Source of the DNA: Acephala macrosclerotiorum
Lineage: Eukaryota; Ascomycota; Leotiomycetes; Helotiales; Mollisiaceae
Reading direction: 5' to 3'
Length of the DNA stretch: 64,000 nt
Assembly (NCBI GenBank): GCA_014904845.1
Contig: MU119208.1
Coordinates: 248,001 to 312,000, forward strand
Below are positions 19,161 through 32,300 of this stretch, one piece after another. Made by a program: the position numbers and the translations under genes. The notes beneath the pieces were generated by a model that made no database searches, had not been told where the DNA came from, and saw only the letters and a list, made by a program, of their open reading frames with translations. Positions within the stretch are counted from its first letter, which is position 1. Each line of letters starts with the position of its first letter.

Positions 19161-22100
19161 GAGTTTCCAAGACAAATACTCGTCGACCATCTTAGCCATT
19201 TCGAGGTTTGAATCTTCAAGCGTGGAAATATTGTTGCTGGCGATCGTTGCTTCTCTTTTGGGTGTTCAAGCAGAGGATTTTCGAGAATAGGTCATTCTTC
19301 GGGTCCCTAGGTAAAGCGATCAGTGCTATTCTCTTTTCAGTCAATATACCAATGATCGCTTGCGACTTGCAACAAAGACTCCCATCTGGGGTCTTTGCTG
19401 GGTCTAGATTGACTTCCAAGAACTTCTATGTCATTGTCCCAGAATGCCTGGAAGTCTGGGAGTTTGAAGGCCCAGGTCTGATTCCTCAAATGGCTTCCAG
19501 GGCTTCTAGACTCTTGGCGAGAGATCCCAGGTAACGAGAATCGACGATGCAAGGCAATTATTTCGACGACAATGCCGTGCCGAGGTCAATGATATCTTGC
19601 TTGGCGGCAAACATCTAGAGTCATTCTTTAGGAAAGCGATATGATGTCTACGAATCATTGAAGATCGATGCTCCTATCTGTCACTTCGTTGCGCAACAAA
19701 CTTTCAAAACTTGGATAGGAGAGCATATTCATAAGTTCTTGAAGATACCTGTGCAGCGTTTCATTCGATCAACAGTTCTTGTGTCTGCGTTCTCCAACTT
19801 GCGTACGGTGGTGATGAAGTCTAGATCGAGGGAGACAACCGCTTGAACCCCTTCCTCTCCCTAATCGAAGTTCTTTGATTTTCTGTACCGGCGAGGGGTA
19901 AAACTAGAGCCTCCAACACCGATTTTTGCTGCGTGATTGCCCCTCTTCTGTATCAAAACCGAGAAACTTCGATTAGGGAGAGGAAGGGATACACGCAGAG
20001 TCGGTACCTGCAAAGTATATCTGCGTTGATCTCATAGAAACTCTCCCAATATTCACACGTTAAGCTACCACATCTTCCCCATCTCAAGCTCCATAAAACT
20101 ATGCTTCATTCAGGCAATGCAACGCGCATCTTTTCTGCGATGTGCAACATACCGATGAATTTGAAGTATCGAGGGGCCGAGACTGGCTTGGGAGTTGCAT
20201 CATACACTTTTAGGCATCGTCTAGAACTCGAAAGTCGATGTCTTGGCTCGAATAAACGAATTGCCGATCTGAGTTGACATTGTTGACATTGTTTGCGATT
20301 TGCAGCAGAATCTCTGTGTGGGATCTTTATTGGTTGAAGTCATTTGATAAGATGATGTTGGGAAGTTTGTATATCCAGACTTTTGCTCTGAAAGGTAGAC
20401 TCTTAATTTTGCTAAGAATAGATGAAGCTATAGGGCTGAGCTCGAAGTGCATCAAGGTCCCTGCTTCCATTCGACTACATCATGCCACTCAGGTGATGGC
20501 ACGACACTTTGAGGTACGAAACTTAAAGTCTCCTTCTAGGCCCTTGTTTGACGTCTTTCAAAGATACTAGACCAGTTACGGACAACATGGAAAGAAGACG
20601 GCCCGAAAGACGACATGCAACAGAAGTTCGAAATCGGGATGAGCTTGAAGTGAGTCTACGTCATGGATTTTAGTTCTATTGGCGTGATACATCGATTGAT
20701 ATCTAGAATCTTGTACGAGCGCGAGACGTGCAACAAAGTCCTTGTCGTCTGGAGATATTGAAGGAAGAAAAGAATGGGACCGAATTTAGCTCCCGAGTCC
20801 GGACTTGCCTGAATGCCCACATCATGAATTTTCATTGTCCAAGCAAGCCATCTTTCTTTGCAAACTATCCATCTTCGCTTTTTCAAGCGTCATCAAGCGT
20901 CTCAAGACCTATCGATTGGTCTATATTTCTCGACAAGTATCATCCTCGCCAAGATGCGTGAGGTTATCTCTGGAACACTGCCTTCGTAAGGTTCGGCACT
21001 AGCCTCAAGAAGAGAAGCCTCTATACACGTCCAACCAGTCCTCGGTCCAGCCAGATGCTCAGCAAACCAAATCCATAAGTGCACACGACGTTCCTCAATG
21101 GATGTGGAGCCAAGAAGAACGCCGAGAATGGATTACAGCTTTTTGCATCGCGTACCTCAGCTTCACGCCGGAAGAGGCGATGAGGCCGCGGGCCGATGGA
21201 AGGGCATGGGAAGCAGGCTCTGCTTTCTGGCGGGTCCTAAAGATTGGCAAACCGTGTTACTCGATGCGGCACATGCGCTATCCATGTATAATCTGCTCCT
21301 CGCTGTCAAGTGAGAGAAGGGTGCGCTACCGAGAGAAATGTCTTTCCATCATTGGGAGTTGGACAAGCGGGATAAGGCAGATTAATATCTTGTCCTTATG
21401 GGAGCGATTGACGGTATTGTCTTGCCCGTTTCTTGGTATCGATTTCAGGGAAGAGTTTTTGTCAGTTGAGATCCCGTAATTAGGTAGTATTGGAGGAGAG
21501 TGCCCTGAGACATGGTTCGGTGTTGAAATGAAGCCGCACGGTTGATCGAGCATCGGCTCATATGGGCAGTCTAGGCTGCTCTAGATGTACTAGTGAATTT
21601 ACTTTATTAAGGGAATATTTCCACTTAGTTAGACGGGCAAATTAGACATCACAATACCGCTCCTTCTGCCCTCTCAACTGATAGTTTTGTTCTTCGATAT
21701 AATTCACAACTCGGCACGGATCATAGAACATGTTGAAGAGGGCAGAATCAATAGAGACGGGTCATCCATTTGGTCATGAATCCGTACGCAATCTTTGTTA
21801 TAATAGCAATCTCATAACAGAATGAACACAGCAGTGTCGAACCACAATCACCTTCATATTGCGAGAGATCGGACAGGACTTCAAGGCCAGCGCTAGCCAA
21901 GTCCTCAAGGCCCCCTTGGCTTTTCAAAGACGTCAGTCAAGCAGCAAATCTTCCTAGCTTGTCATACCGTCAACCTTTTCGGATCAAGCTTCCCAAGTTC
22001 ATATCAACTCTGGGACCTGACTCTAGTCACTACCTAGCCTTCCCATCCCCTCCAACAAGCTCAAAGCTGAAATTCCAGACCATCTGACCATCTCCCAGAA

Positions 22101-24492
22101 AAGAAAGGAGCCAAAAGTGTGGTGAAACAAAAGGAATGAAACCCCGCTGATTGGATGAAAGCAGGCCAAGTGAGACGATGTGGCGTCCAGGGCGCAAGAA
22201 CACCCCGTGGGGCAATTAAATGCTCTTTTTTGCGATGTGCAACAAAGCTTTAAGCATGATATTGGTATTGTGGATTGGGATCGAGGACTTTGATTGGGTA
22301 GGTTTTAAGAAGTGATTTGTGATGGTTTGTTCGGGCTGGGGATGAGGTGAGGGTGAGAACCTTGTCTCGGGGTTTGATGACGAAGAAAGGAAAGTAGTAA
22401 AAGGATAAGCATACGTACAACGAGGGTGTGATCTGGTTAAGTATTTCTGGTATGTGGTCATGCTCGTTTGCCTGTTCCTGTCGAAAAAGCAATCCCAAAC
22501 CTGCAACGGCCATCATTTCTCCTGTCTCGCGTATGCATCAAAAGCACCCCTCTTGTGTAACAACGCCCAGGCCCATCAGCTGAGTAGAACCACCAATGGA
22601 GACTTGCCTTAATGACCGTAAGAGACTTTTGTTGCATCTCGTATTTTCACTAATGCACGAGGACGCGTCGGACCGCTTTCGAGTTGACGTTTTTTTGGTG
22701 GATTTGGAAGAAGCGCTTTAGCTTACACGAGTTTCGTCCGTCTCCACTGTTACGGATTCATTGGTTCGGACTGATGGGACCAGATGATGGACGAAGTCCA
22801 GAGATCTTAATGTCAAATTGTAGGGCTGAGTGCGATGTGCAGTATACCATTGGTTGATATGTTCTAGAATGCATCGAGTTGATGATGTGAGGTCGGGAGC
22901 CAGATTGTGTTGATGTTTGGATGTAGTCAAGCAGGGTAGATGCCTTTTAAGGAGTTTGATGCCTAGAATCTGTGTCGGCGGGTTTCGATTAGATGGTAAA
23001 ATCCAGACTTGGTGATGATGATATATTCGTAATAAAATTGTTGATACAAACCAAGGTGCTCAAACAAGTGTATGAAATCATCACTACATCACAACCCCGC
23101 GCGCACACCTCACTACCACGAAGTTCAGGATTCTGAGTTTTGGCTCCGAATTGCAAAAATTCCAATTCTCCGGTGCTAAACGTGGAAAGAGCGGGTCGTG
23201 AATCGCGCCTCGCATGCAACAAGACAGGATCGCTGTTGTAATGCAATTGAGGTTGAAGCGCGAAAGTGTATGGCCCAAAGGGAAAGTGCCGCCTGAGCCA
23301 GGACACAATCAAGCTCAAAGGGATAGACACTAGTGGCATTTGAAAGCGTGGTGAGAAGTTCGGGAGGCAGAGGACGACAGCCGTAGATTACACGAGGCAA
23401 GTGAGGAAAGAAGATTGCCGGATGGAGAGTAAGGAGAGAGATGGAGGATGCCAAATTCTGTTTAAGTTTGAGAAAGTGAATTGGTGGAGACCGGACTTGG
23501 ATACCGCATCAGGAGCAGGAAATCAGTATCTTGAAAGTTGATATTGATTGAACGGAAGGGAGGAAATAGTTGGGAGGAGAGAATCCGAAGAAGAGGGGGG
23601 CTTATAGTCGCGCTAACGACGACGCTCCTTCTCGAACAAGAAGTGAGTGCGTGCTGCCCGACTCGTGCAATAAAAAACTGAAATTGGATGAGAATGGAAG
23701 CTGCGCCTTTTCCTTTCTTGCTCCCAGCTACTTAACACGACAAGCAAGATCATCAAGGCAAGCACAGCAACCTCATGAGCGCCTCCTCCGTCCCGAAGTA
23801 CTATCGACATAGCTCCTTCCCTCCCGCTCCGAGCCTACTTTGCCGAACATTGGCAATCTCGGACCGCGACAGACACTGATCTGAGGACGGACATTCCACC
23901 CCGCCGGCCGAACGCAGAACGAAACTCAACATTTCGCCGTCCTAGGACTCTCGAATCAAAACCGACGTTGTAAAACTCGAGGAGACTCGTTGTTTCACCA
24001 ATATCCAGGTCGACAAAAAGCATCCCAAAAGCAACCAGGAGATTCAACGCACGTTTATGACCTCTTATCTAGTCATCACTACTCGACGACTCTCTACGCT
24101 TCTCTTACATCTTACGTCATAGCAATTCATTGCTCATGCTACCCGACCGACATAAAAGCCGGCGCCCAATTTTTGCTATACCATCCATGCACACCTCCTA
24201 TCCCCAACGCGGTCGCTTGCTCGCAAAGAATTCAAGCACACTGCCATAGTACATAACGAACCAGCACCACCAACCCACCAACCATGCAAATGCGACAAGT
24301 TACCCCCGACCTGAACGCCCCTTTCTCTAATCGCGCAGTATACAACACCGCCTTTGTTGCCTGATTTGTGTCTGTACATTGTTCCTTCTATCTTGGGACA
24401 TTATCTCCCTTCTCAATGTCCTAAGGAATGAAGAACATTCATGGTTTCGACGGTGATGCTGAAGCCTCTGTTGTGGCTACTATACTGTTGTT
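19161..24492. other. Gene-poor island, right part
   Basis: Over 5 kb in which I find no supported gene. Short ORFs (for example 21102-21479 and 23570-23812) lack start context, splice signals and family motifs. It contains the 140-bp inverted repeat and most copies of the TGCAACAA-centred motif. The right end is the 3' flank of the histidine kinase gene. Confidence 0.45.
19849..19988. repeat. Inverted repeat, perfect 24-bp arms
   Basis: The left arm 19849-19872 (CCCTTCCTCTCCCTAATCGA plus AGTT) is the exact reverse complement of the right arm 19965-19988. Homology continues inward imperfectly (TGATTTT/GTTTTGATAC and GAGGGG-AA on both sides), leaving a central loop of some 30-40 bases. A transcript would fold into a long hairpin. 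No clear target-site duplication is visible. It could be a miniature inverted-repeat element, a hairpin small-RNA precursor or a recombination scar. Confidence 0.85.
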
Positions 24493-27400
24493 TTATGCTG
24501 TCAATATCGATTTCGATTTCGCTTTCGCCGCATTACTCTTCGTTACCAGCTCGTCGATCTTGGGTATGAGTTCTGGCATCCGGAATGGTTTGGAGACCAC
24601 ATCATCCTATGCTCATTAGCCTCTCTGCTTTCACCTCGAAAACAAATTGGAAGAGAGGACTTACCATCCCAGCCGCAATAGCCGTATCAATCTGCTCCAA
24701 CCTCGCATTCGCCGTCACAGCAATAACAGGCACATGCCTACAAATCGTCCCATCCACCTCAAAATCCCTAATGGTTCTCGTACATGTCAACCCATCCATA
24801 AACGGCATCTCCAAATCCATCAATATAACAGCTAGCTCGACACCATCTTTCTCTCGCCCGGACCAGAACCGAGACGTCTTGAGGAATTCTAAAGCTTCGC
24901 CTCCGTGGTTCGCGAGCTCGGTTTGAAATCCGAGATTTTTGAGCTGTTTTTGAAGGACGCGTTGGTTGACGAGATTGTCTTCTACGATGAGGATTTTTAG
25001 CTTGCTGTGGTCGAGGGAGGAGGCGGGAAGTGGTGGGGTTGGTGAGGAGACTGGAGGGGTGATTTGGCGAGAAGGGCGACGGTGGCCGGTTGTGTTTGCG
25101 CGTTGGATGGCTTTCCCAGACGAGTTTCTCCTGCTTTCAAGAGTGACTGCTGCGTTCGAGGAGTTTCGACGTAGAGAATTGAGAGCATTTGCGATTGGTG
25201 TGTCCGGCGTAAAGTCTTCAACCCTCCGAGATTTGATGTAGAACGCGAATGTGCTGCCGACCCCTCGTTCGGACGATACGCCAATCTCCCCTCCTTGTAG
25301 CTCCGTCAATTCTCTGGAGATGAACAGACCTAGGCCAGAACCACCGTATTGGACATGAGTGCGAGGAGACGCTTGGCTGAACCTTTGGAAGAGAAGAGTT
25401 TTCTCCTTGTCATCCAGGCCTCGTCCAGTATCTTGCACGGCGAAATGAAGGTAGATCTCCTCGCCATCTCCCCAGTCAGCTTCATCCGTCACGTGTTCTT
25501 TCCGTTTCGAACGACTTGGAAAGTATGACACATTATGATAGCCGCCTTCTGGGCGGTCCTTGCTGGCTCCAACACTGACGATAATTGTTCTCTTATCCTG
25601 TCCGTGCGTAAACTTGATGGCGTTTGTGGTGAGATTGATCAAGACCTGCAATAGACGTGAAGGATCTAATTTCACCCAGTCTATCTCAAGATCCAGATAT
25701 GACTTTTCCATCTTAAACTCCATAGCTATATCGTTAGTGTCCAATTCGCCTTCGAACATCTTGAGAGCTCGTTGGACGACAGCAACCGGTTGTACAGCTA
25801 CCGGTGTCACCATTAGTAATGCAGAATCGAGTTTTGAAAGCGTCAAGATGTCATCCACGATGCATTTCTGCCAGGGTCAGTAGAGTTAGCGCTAAGAGCT
25901 GTGAATATATACCTGGTGTTGAGCACAAAGAGCAATTGTTTGAGCAGCATCTATACTGCTGTCCAAAATATCCAGCAGCTTTTCAGTCGATTTAGTATCT
26001 TCATCGCTTGACTTGTATTCCGTCAATGAGGATGTGATCTCATCACTACATTGCAGGATAGCTGAAAGCGGGTTTCTCATCTCATGTCTGCACAACTGTT
26101 AGCAGAAAGCTGCCATTGTAAGGCTAGTAAAAACATACGAAGTCATATCGATGAAGTTTTCTTGCTGGCGCTTCAACTCGATCGCTTCCTCCATACGACG
26201 CTTCTGGAAATCTTCCGCCCACTTCTGTTGACTGATGTTGGTGATGCTGCCAAATACGCTCTTGAGGTTCCCATCTTCGTCTCGTTCGGGATAGGCGCTC
26301 ATCAAAACCCAGGTATCTCCTCTGCTACCACTGCGATCCTGCCAAGGCGTTTTAAACCGGAATTCATGAGTGACGGCAGTTTTCTTGTCGACTATCGTCT
26401 CCCATATCTCCTCGACTCGTTCACGGTCCTCATCCTTGATGCTGTCCATCCAAGAGTTCGCGGAGTGCTCACCCCTCGGATGCCTCGAGATCTCCCACCA
26501 CGTATCGTTGCTGTATGTAATCTGACCCATAGAATTTGCAATAAACATCCCGACAGGTGCAAATTCAGCCATCCTGGTGAATTTGGTCTCGCTCTCCACA
26601 GCTTCTTGTGTCCGCAGATCAAGCTGCTTTGACAATTCTTGGCGATCCAAAGCAGCAAGACGAGCTGCTCGCTGACCTCTCTTGATTTCTTCCCCGAATA
26701 GTACCACAGACGCCATAGATGTGGCAAGCTGGCGGCTGAGCAGTTGGATGAACAAACTGTAGTCGTCGTCATAAGGCCGTCTTGGGTTGACACCCATAAC
26801 GAGGAAGCCGAGAATATTATCTCCTGTTGTCGGATGTATAGGGCACACAACAACAGCTCGACACGGATCTCCAAAGCCACGCCACTCGAGGCCTTCGATA
26901 AGATCAAATGATAAGGTTTCATCCTCTGTCGTCAAGAGAATCGGTTTATCCATTTTCATAGACTCACGCAAGTAAGGGGCAAAACCTTCACCGGAACCTT
27001 TCAGGTCGAGCGGACTTAGTGCCGCTCGATGGCCGTTTGGAACTCCCAGAGTACCTTCAAGAAGACACTGTGGAGCTTGTGATAAGGACCCGGAATGCAT
27101 GGAGCTCATATCGCTGTCGGATTCTTCACTGACTGAGTACAGGAAGACAAAGGGGACGTCATATTCTAAGAAAGATCAGCACTCAGATATCAAGCCTGCC
27201 ACACGAAAACCTACCATTATACTCAAGGCCCTTGATTACTTGACCCCAGAAACCTTTGACATCCCGTGCAGCAGCAGTCTTCTCTCCAACTTCTCGTAGC
27301 GTGAGCATTCGCCGCTCAGCAATTTTCCGCCGAGTCTTCTCAAAGGCAGGATTGTAAAGGCCAACAACTGAACCGTCTTCTCCAACCAGTGGGATGATCG

Positions 27401-29372
27401 ACCATGAGAAGTACGATTCTTCCAGAAACCCGTTTCGTCTGAGAAATAGGCAATCATTGTCTTTCATCGTAGATTGCCCGGACTCTGTAGCATTGGTGAA
27501 GACATCCTCAGTCTCGGCCCAAATCTCGGCCCATGCTGTCTTGTAGCTTTGACCCTAGGATTTTGTTAAGACCGTATATAGAAAGACAAGCTGTAAATTC
27601 TAGAACGAAAAGCAGTCTCTTACCATGAGAGCCGGATGCTTCTGTCCAGCCAACAGAATATAAGCCTCGTTGTATATAGCAATATATTCATCTCCCCAAT
27701 ACATTGCAGCCGGATGTGGCGATCCCATAATCAAATTACACATTGCTCTCAAGTCAAATGACCAATCCTCAATAGCACCTAGTGGTGTGGCGGCCCAGTC
27801 GATACTCCGGGCGAATTGAATATGCCTTGGAAGGGCGGCAGACACCGGAAGTCTCGTCCAATCGAACGAAGGAGATTCAGGATGTCTTGTCTGCACCATT
27901 TCACTTGTTACTAGCTCACTCTGTGAGGCTAGCATTGCTTGCTTCGGAGACTTTCCCTCGTCGTTACCTACAGGCAGTTCCGGACTCGACGTCTGCACCG
28001 GCGATGCGCTTGCTGGAGATGCGAAAGGAGCGATGTCGCCAAAGTAGTCTGAAGCTTCAACTGACTCAGCCAAGGGAGATCGGGGGATGCGACTCGAACG
28101 TTCTTTAGTGATGCGCTCACTCACGATTGATGAGCTGCTAAGCGCTCCGTTCGAGCTGGTAGATGCTGTTGCCGTCACGATACTGCCACTGCTCCCACTT
28201 ATCAGACGTAGACGCTTCCTCAAAGTGCTACATGTCCAAGTCACACCCCCGTAAAGGAATGAGGGCAAGCAAATATCCAACGACTCCCCATTCTTCACGA
28301 AACTCAAAACCCACGCCTTAAACTCCGGGAAGTCGTTGGTCACAGCAATCCCTGGGCTATCCAGATCCGCCTTCCCTATAACCATCTCCAATATCGACTC
28401 GTACGCGCGGAGAGAGGCATTGGCAAACACAATCTGCAAGGGTCCTCCAGGATTGAAGTTGGCAGAATTTGAAATATCTATGATAAATGTCGGCCGCTCA
28501 TCCTGTTCCAGTAGCTCAATGATTCCAACACTGGCTAACATTTGAAGTCCAGAAGAGGACTTGTTTCTTGTGTCTGGGCTCTTAGGCATACTGCTCCAGC
28601 TGCCAGTTGTACTGGTAGGCCTTGGAGGACTCGCAGCATTGCTGATACTGCCTCGTGCAAGCTTCAAAGTTGTGATTCCTCCAGGCTCGTCGCGGGCATT
28701 ATTCATCATCGCTGTGAGAGCTTCAGTGTTTGAAAAGCTAGGTGGAAGGATTGACCTCTGGCGCGAGGTATGCGAGAAGAACAACGGTGACGGAGGAGAC
28801 CCTGCCCTCTTCTTAGGAATCGCAGTCGCGGCTTGAAAGCTCTCTGGGTCGAGGGTGTGTCGCGGTTTCAGCTTAGGACGAGTCCTTTTAGAAGGTCTCT
28901 CGGTCGAGGGCGGCCTCGCGAACTCCTCAGATCGTGGGTGTTTCGATGCATTCGTTGTATTTGGAAGTGCGAGGGTTGGGAGGTTTGAGGGTAGAGTTGG
29001 CTTCCGAAAGAGTGGTCCAGCGGTCGAGTTCGAGTCTTGTTGCGATGCATTGAGGAGTGATTGCTTCTGGTCTAACGTATCCTCCGTACTTTTCGTGACA
29101 GTGTCCCCCCGATTCCTAGTATTCCTCACTGCTGCTTCGGATGACTTTCTGACTCGCGCAGATGTTTCCCCAGAACTAGCCGGCGCAGGCGTTTCCTTAT
29201 CGATACTCTCCTCCGCTACAATAGGAGGCGAGACCTCGGTGGACTTCGCGGGTGGAGTAGAGCTCGATGCGGTGCTGTTATGAGGAGACCTTCGTTCGGG
29301 CAAGGACTGACTGGCCCAGCCTTTTTCGAAATCTTTCTTGGAGGTGAAGATAGATTTTGGTTCCGAATTCAT
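24493..29372 (-). CDS. Hybrid sensor histidine kinase (PAS/GAF-HisKA-HATPase-REC), 6 exons
   Basis: Exons are 29372-27624, 27554-27215, 27165-26139, 26087-25913, 25867-24665 and 24606-24493; five introns of 45-69 nt all restore frame, giving 1535 residues. Residues 1 to about 520 are largely disordered and Ser/Pro-rich. A PAS-like sensor (WAATPLGAIEDWS, PAAMYWGDEYIAIYNEAY, SWSIIPL) is followed by a GAF-like region (YDVPFVFLYSVSEE) and a second PAS (FAPVGMFIANSMGQITYSND). The H-box is SHEMRNPLSAI with His1040. The N-box is LTTNAIKF (about 1177-1184), with G-boxes DTGRG (1243) and GGSGLG (1272). The receiver domain has VEDN (1393), phospho-acceptor Asp1448 in ILMDLEMP, VIAVTAN, and VSKPF supplied by the last exon. 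It is soluble, with no membrane segment, and a phosphorelay through Ypd1-type transfer is expected. I do not assign a fungal kinase class. The start at 29372 (MNSEPKS) is preferred over 29471. Confidence 0.93.
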
Positions 29373-32300
29373 GAATACCAAAGAGGGACGAAAGGTTGCA
29401 GAGGTCGCCTCCACCTCACGATGCGCCTCAAGGTGAGGTCGCGACTGTATTTGCAACCGAAGGAGAAACACGCAAAGAGTCTGCGAGGTCTACACAGTAG
29501 TTGGTAGTGCTATCAAGCCCTAGTACCTATCGCAAGCTACGGCAGCGGAGGGCTGCTCCGTAAGGTATGGGGCAAACCTGGACAGACCCGATTCGGAGTG
29601 ATGCGGGTGGTTTGGTGTAGCGACCTGCCTCAACACTGCCGATGAGTTGGTTGGCCGGGCTGAGCTGATGACAAGGGGATTACCACCCATTGATGGATAT
29701 ATGTCGTGTGGAATTGACGAGGTGGGGGGTTGAAAGTCAATTGCAGCAATTCGGCATGGAGATGGGATTCTGGAGATGGGGATTTTGGGCACAGTGGATA
29801 CAATACGCGGTACCAAGGTCTGTCGTCTCAATAGGGTTTGGTGCTAGATCGATAAAGCTTGCGGAGGTCATGAAGCCAAGAGCTGATTGGCATAAATTTA
29901 TGAGGAGAAAGCAAGGCCCGCGATTTCCCAACGATTCAAGGAGAACTAACAACAATCGGCGTCTTTCCGTCTCGAACGGGTACGGGCACGGGTATAACGG
30001 CAGCGTGGATCCGGAGCAGTTACTACGGTACGGCGCGGGCATCGAGCATTGAAAAAAATGATATCTCGAGGCCTGTCGAGGAAAAAGTCAATTTCAGCCT
30101 CGATTTCCACATCTCGGGAGAGATATGCAGCAAGGTCTCGGGTACAGTATCTCTCGATCCTTACAAGTCTCCGAGTTCACGGTTGTTGATCCTTCACTGT
30201 TATCCAGGTTTTGGAAGATTCGAGCCACGCATTCCGCAATTCAAGCAAAGGATACACCGCATTCTCCTCCGTCCATGATCAGTAATCACTCCGTACTTCG
30301 AGTAAAAGCAAATAGCTCCCCCTGAATATTTCTATGGCTTTACCGAGGGGCAGTTGGAGGCGTCGAGATGGGCTGTTCATGACGTCGTCGGGGACTGATT
30401 GCGACTTCTCATTTGCGATGTTCGAAACTGCCCCATTTTAAGGAATTAAGCCTGATCTGTCCTCGATACGCGATTTCTGAGACAAGAGCATACCATGGAT
30501 CTATATCTCATCAGATCATGCGATAAGATTCTTTCCTTCTTAAGGCGAGTCCTTTGTCGTTCCGTCGTCTGCTTCAGTTTCTTTTGCGAGGTTGCAGGAA
30601 CCAGTGGCTTGATGGGCTCACGTTACACAAGCATTCCTAGTCCCAGCATATTGGATCTAGGGCTGTCTAGGCCTCTCGGCTAGCTAAGGAGTACCCGTGG
30701 GGGAGACTTTGGAAGAGGTGCACAAACCAGCAAGAGAATGTCGCGCTCACTATGCATTGGCTGTTATCATGTCTAAAGAGGTACTCTACACAAAGTCGTT
30801 GTCAAGACCTTTTTGTGGTTGGGTGTCAACAAACCATGCTGAGCACGATTGCATACCATAGATCAAGGACTTCATGTACGAATTTAGGAAAGAAAGACCC
30901 GGAGCTTGTGACATTGGAATCTGGATCAGAGTTAACTGCCTCTGTATCTCATTTAGGGTATTTGGGAATGTGGTCAGTGTCGACTCTGTGGTACGTTGCA
31001 AGCAGAAAACAGACATGCTACCTCTCGATATTGTCTGTCCTCAAATTATGTACCCACCCGGTACCTCATGGCTTTGGCTTGTTCTTTGGCACGCATAGGT
31101 GTGGTGGACAAAGTTCCTGTGTTTGGCAATGTATTCCCGCCGCTCTCGTGGCATCCACGCCACGATCTGCACAGAAAAGAAGGATTCCAGAACATCTGTC
31201 AGGTCGCTCAGAAGAGGCCATAGACGGTGTTACACGTAGAGGGATTGGAAGGATGCTTCTGCGGCTGAGTGGGCGAAGCTGGTAACACCAAGCCAAGCGG
31301 ACGCATGAGTGGAACGTCCCGATGATCTGATCTGAATGCCACGAGGCCAGGGATCCATTACAGGATTTCAAGTCAGACGTTTCAGCTTGAGAAAGGCTGA
31401 CCATGAATTGTCATCGTAAGTTACAAGACGTCCACCAAGTTGTCGAAAATATAGGGCAAGACAATCTCTATCAACACCACTCAAATTATCTCAGCAATTT
31501 CAGGAAATGAATGAGGCGAAATTAGATTGATCAATTAGATTTGATCAATTGCGATTGCAAAGTTCAAATACTTATCATAGTTACAATCGCACAATTCCAA
31601 TCAAACGTCGCAATTCTGCGCCATTTACGACTTGCTTGCTGGAATCAGCTCGAGAACAATCTGACATGGAAGACATTTGCCACATCCAATCATCAAACCT
31701 TCGATATTGATCTTCAGCATGAGAATGGAAATAATCCAGCACTAGCCCAATGGATGGGAATGACGGCTCCAGACTCCAGTATCTCACCCTCCTTGATGCA
31801 AGTCAGATATCAGCAACCTCTCAAAAGCGAAATCGATACCCGTCTAGCCTCACTGCCGGCAACCTGGTTCAACCTGCCTTCTATTCTGAGCACCTCCATC
31901 AGGCTGAATGCACAAAAAACATACGATGGAATGTCGCAGGCGACTTCCAACCGCCGTCGCAGCGGAGAAAACTGAATTCGGATTTCCAATATCAGGAAAC
32001 GTGACTTAACGACAGTTGATGAAAGAGCAGGCGCCCGGCACCGCAAAATCAGCACATCTCAAACAGCCTGATATGATTTCCGTATTGCTGGCGACTCGAG
32101 GGGGCCAAAAGTCCTCTTCTGTGACCGCTCGGTTATTCCGCCCGTTCCCCCCTCGCAGCTTAGATTGCGTGGACAAGGGGTGAGTCGCTCTCTTGATTGG
32201 CCTTCTCTCACTCACCTCCGCCAATCGACCTGCAGATGTAAGCGCTGCAGTCCATATCACATCTCCATTGGTGAGAGACAGCAAACCTCCCGCATTGCGC

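Larger units (their letters stand above)
17122..23222. repeat. Dispersed short motif centred on TGCAACAA
   Basis: Exact TGCAACAA occurs at 17128, 17393, 17489, 19378, 20729, 22238 and 23215 on the plus strand and at 22629-22636 on the minus strand. Four copies share a 16-base form close to GCGATGTGCAACAAAG, starting at 17120, 19370, 20721 and 22230. Diverged relatives lie near 17636, 20143, 20301, 20616 and 22830. Two of these (20138 and 22832) share GCGATGTGCA plus ATACC. By eye I found only two exact copies in the other 58 kb (42549 and, on the minus strand, 62581). Function unknown. Confidence 0.6.

Noticed and set aside
21098..21479. Two overlapping plus-strand ORFs in the gene-poor island
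   Set aside because: They share DNA in different frames, neither resembles a known family, and flanking splice sites do not extend them.
17120..23222. The idea that the TGCAACAA motifs form a CRISPR-like array
   Set aside because: Spacing is irregular (about 100 to 2000 bases), repeats are short and diverged, and the genome is fungal.
29690..30052. A plus-strand ORF and an opposing ORF just upstream of the histidine kinase
   Set aside because: They are mutually overlapping and have no motif; they most likely lie in the kinase leader or promoter.
30752..31285. A 177-codon plus-strand ORF rich in Cys and Ser
   Set aside because: No family motif, poor start context, opposed by other ORFs of similar quality; probably chance.
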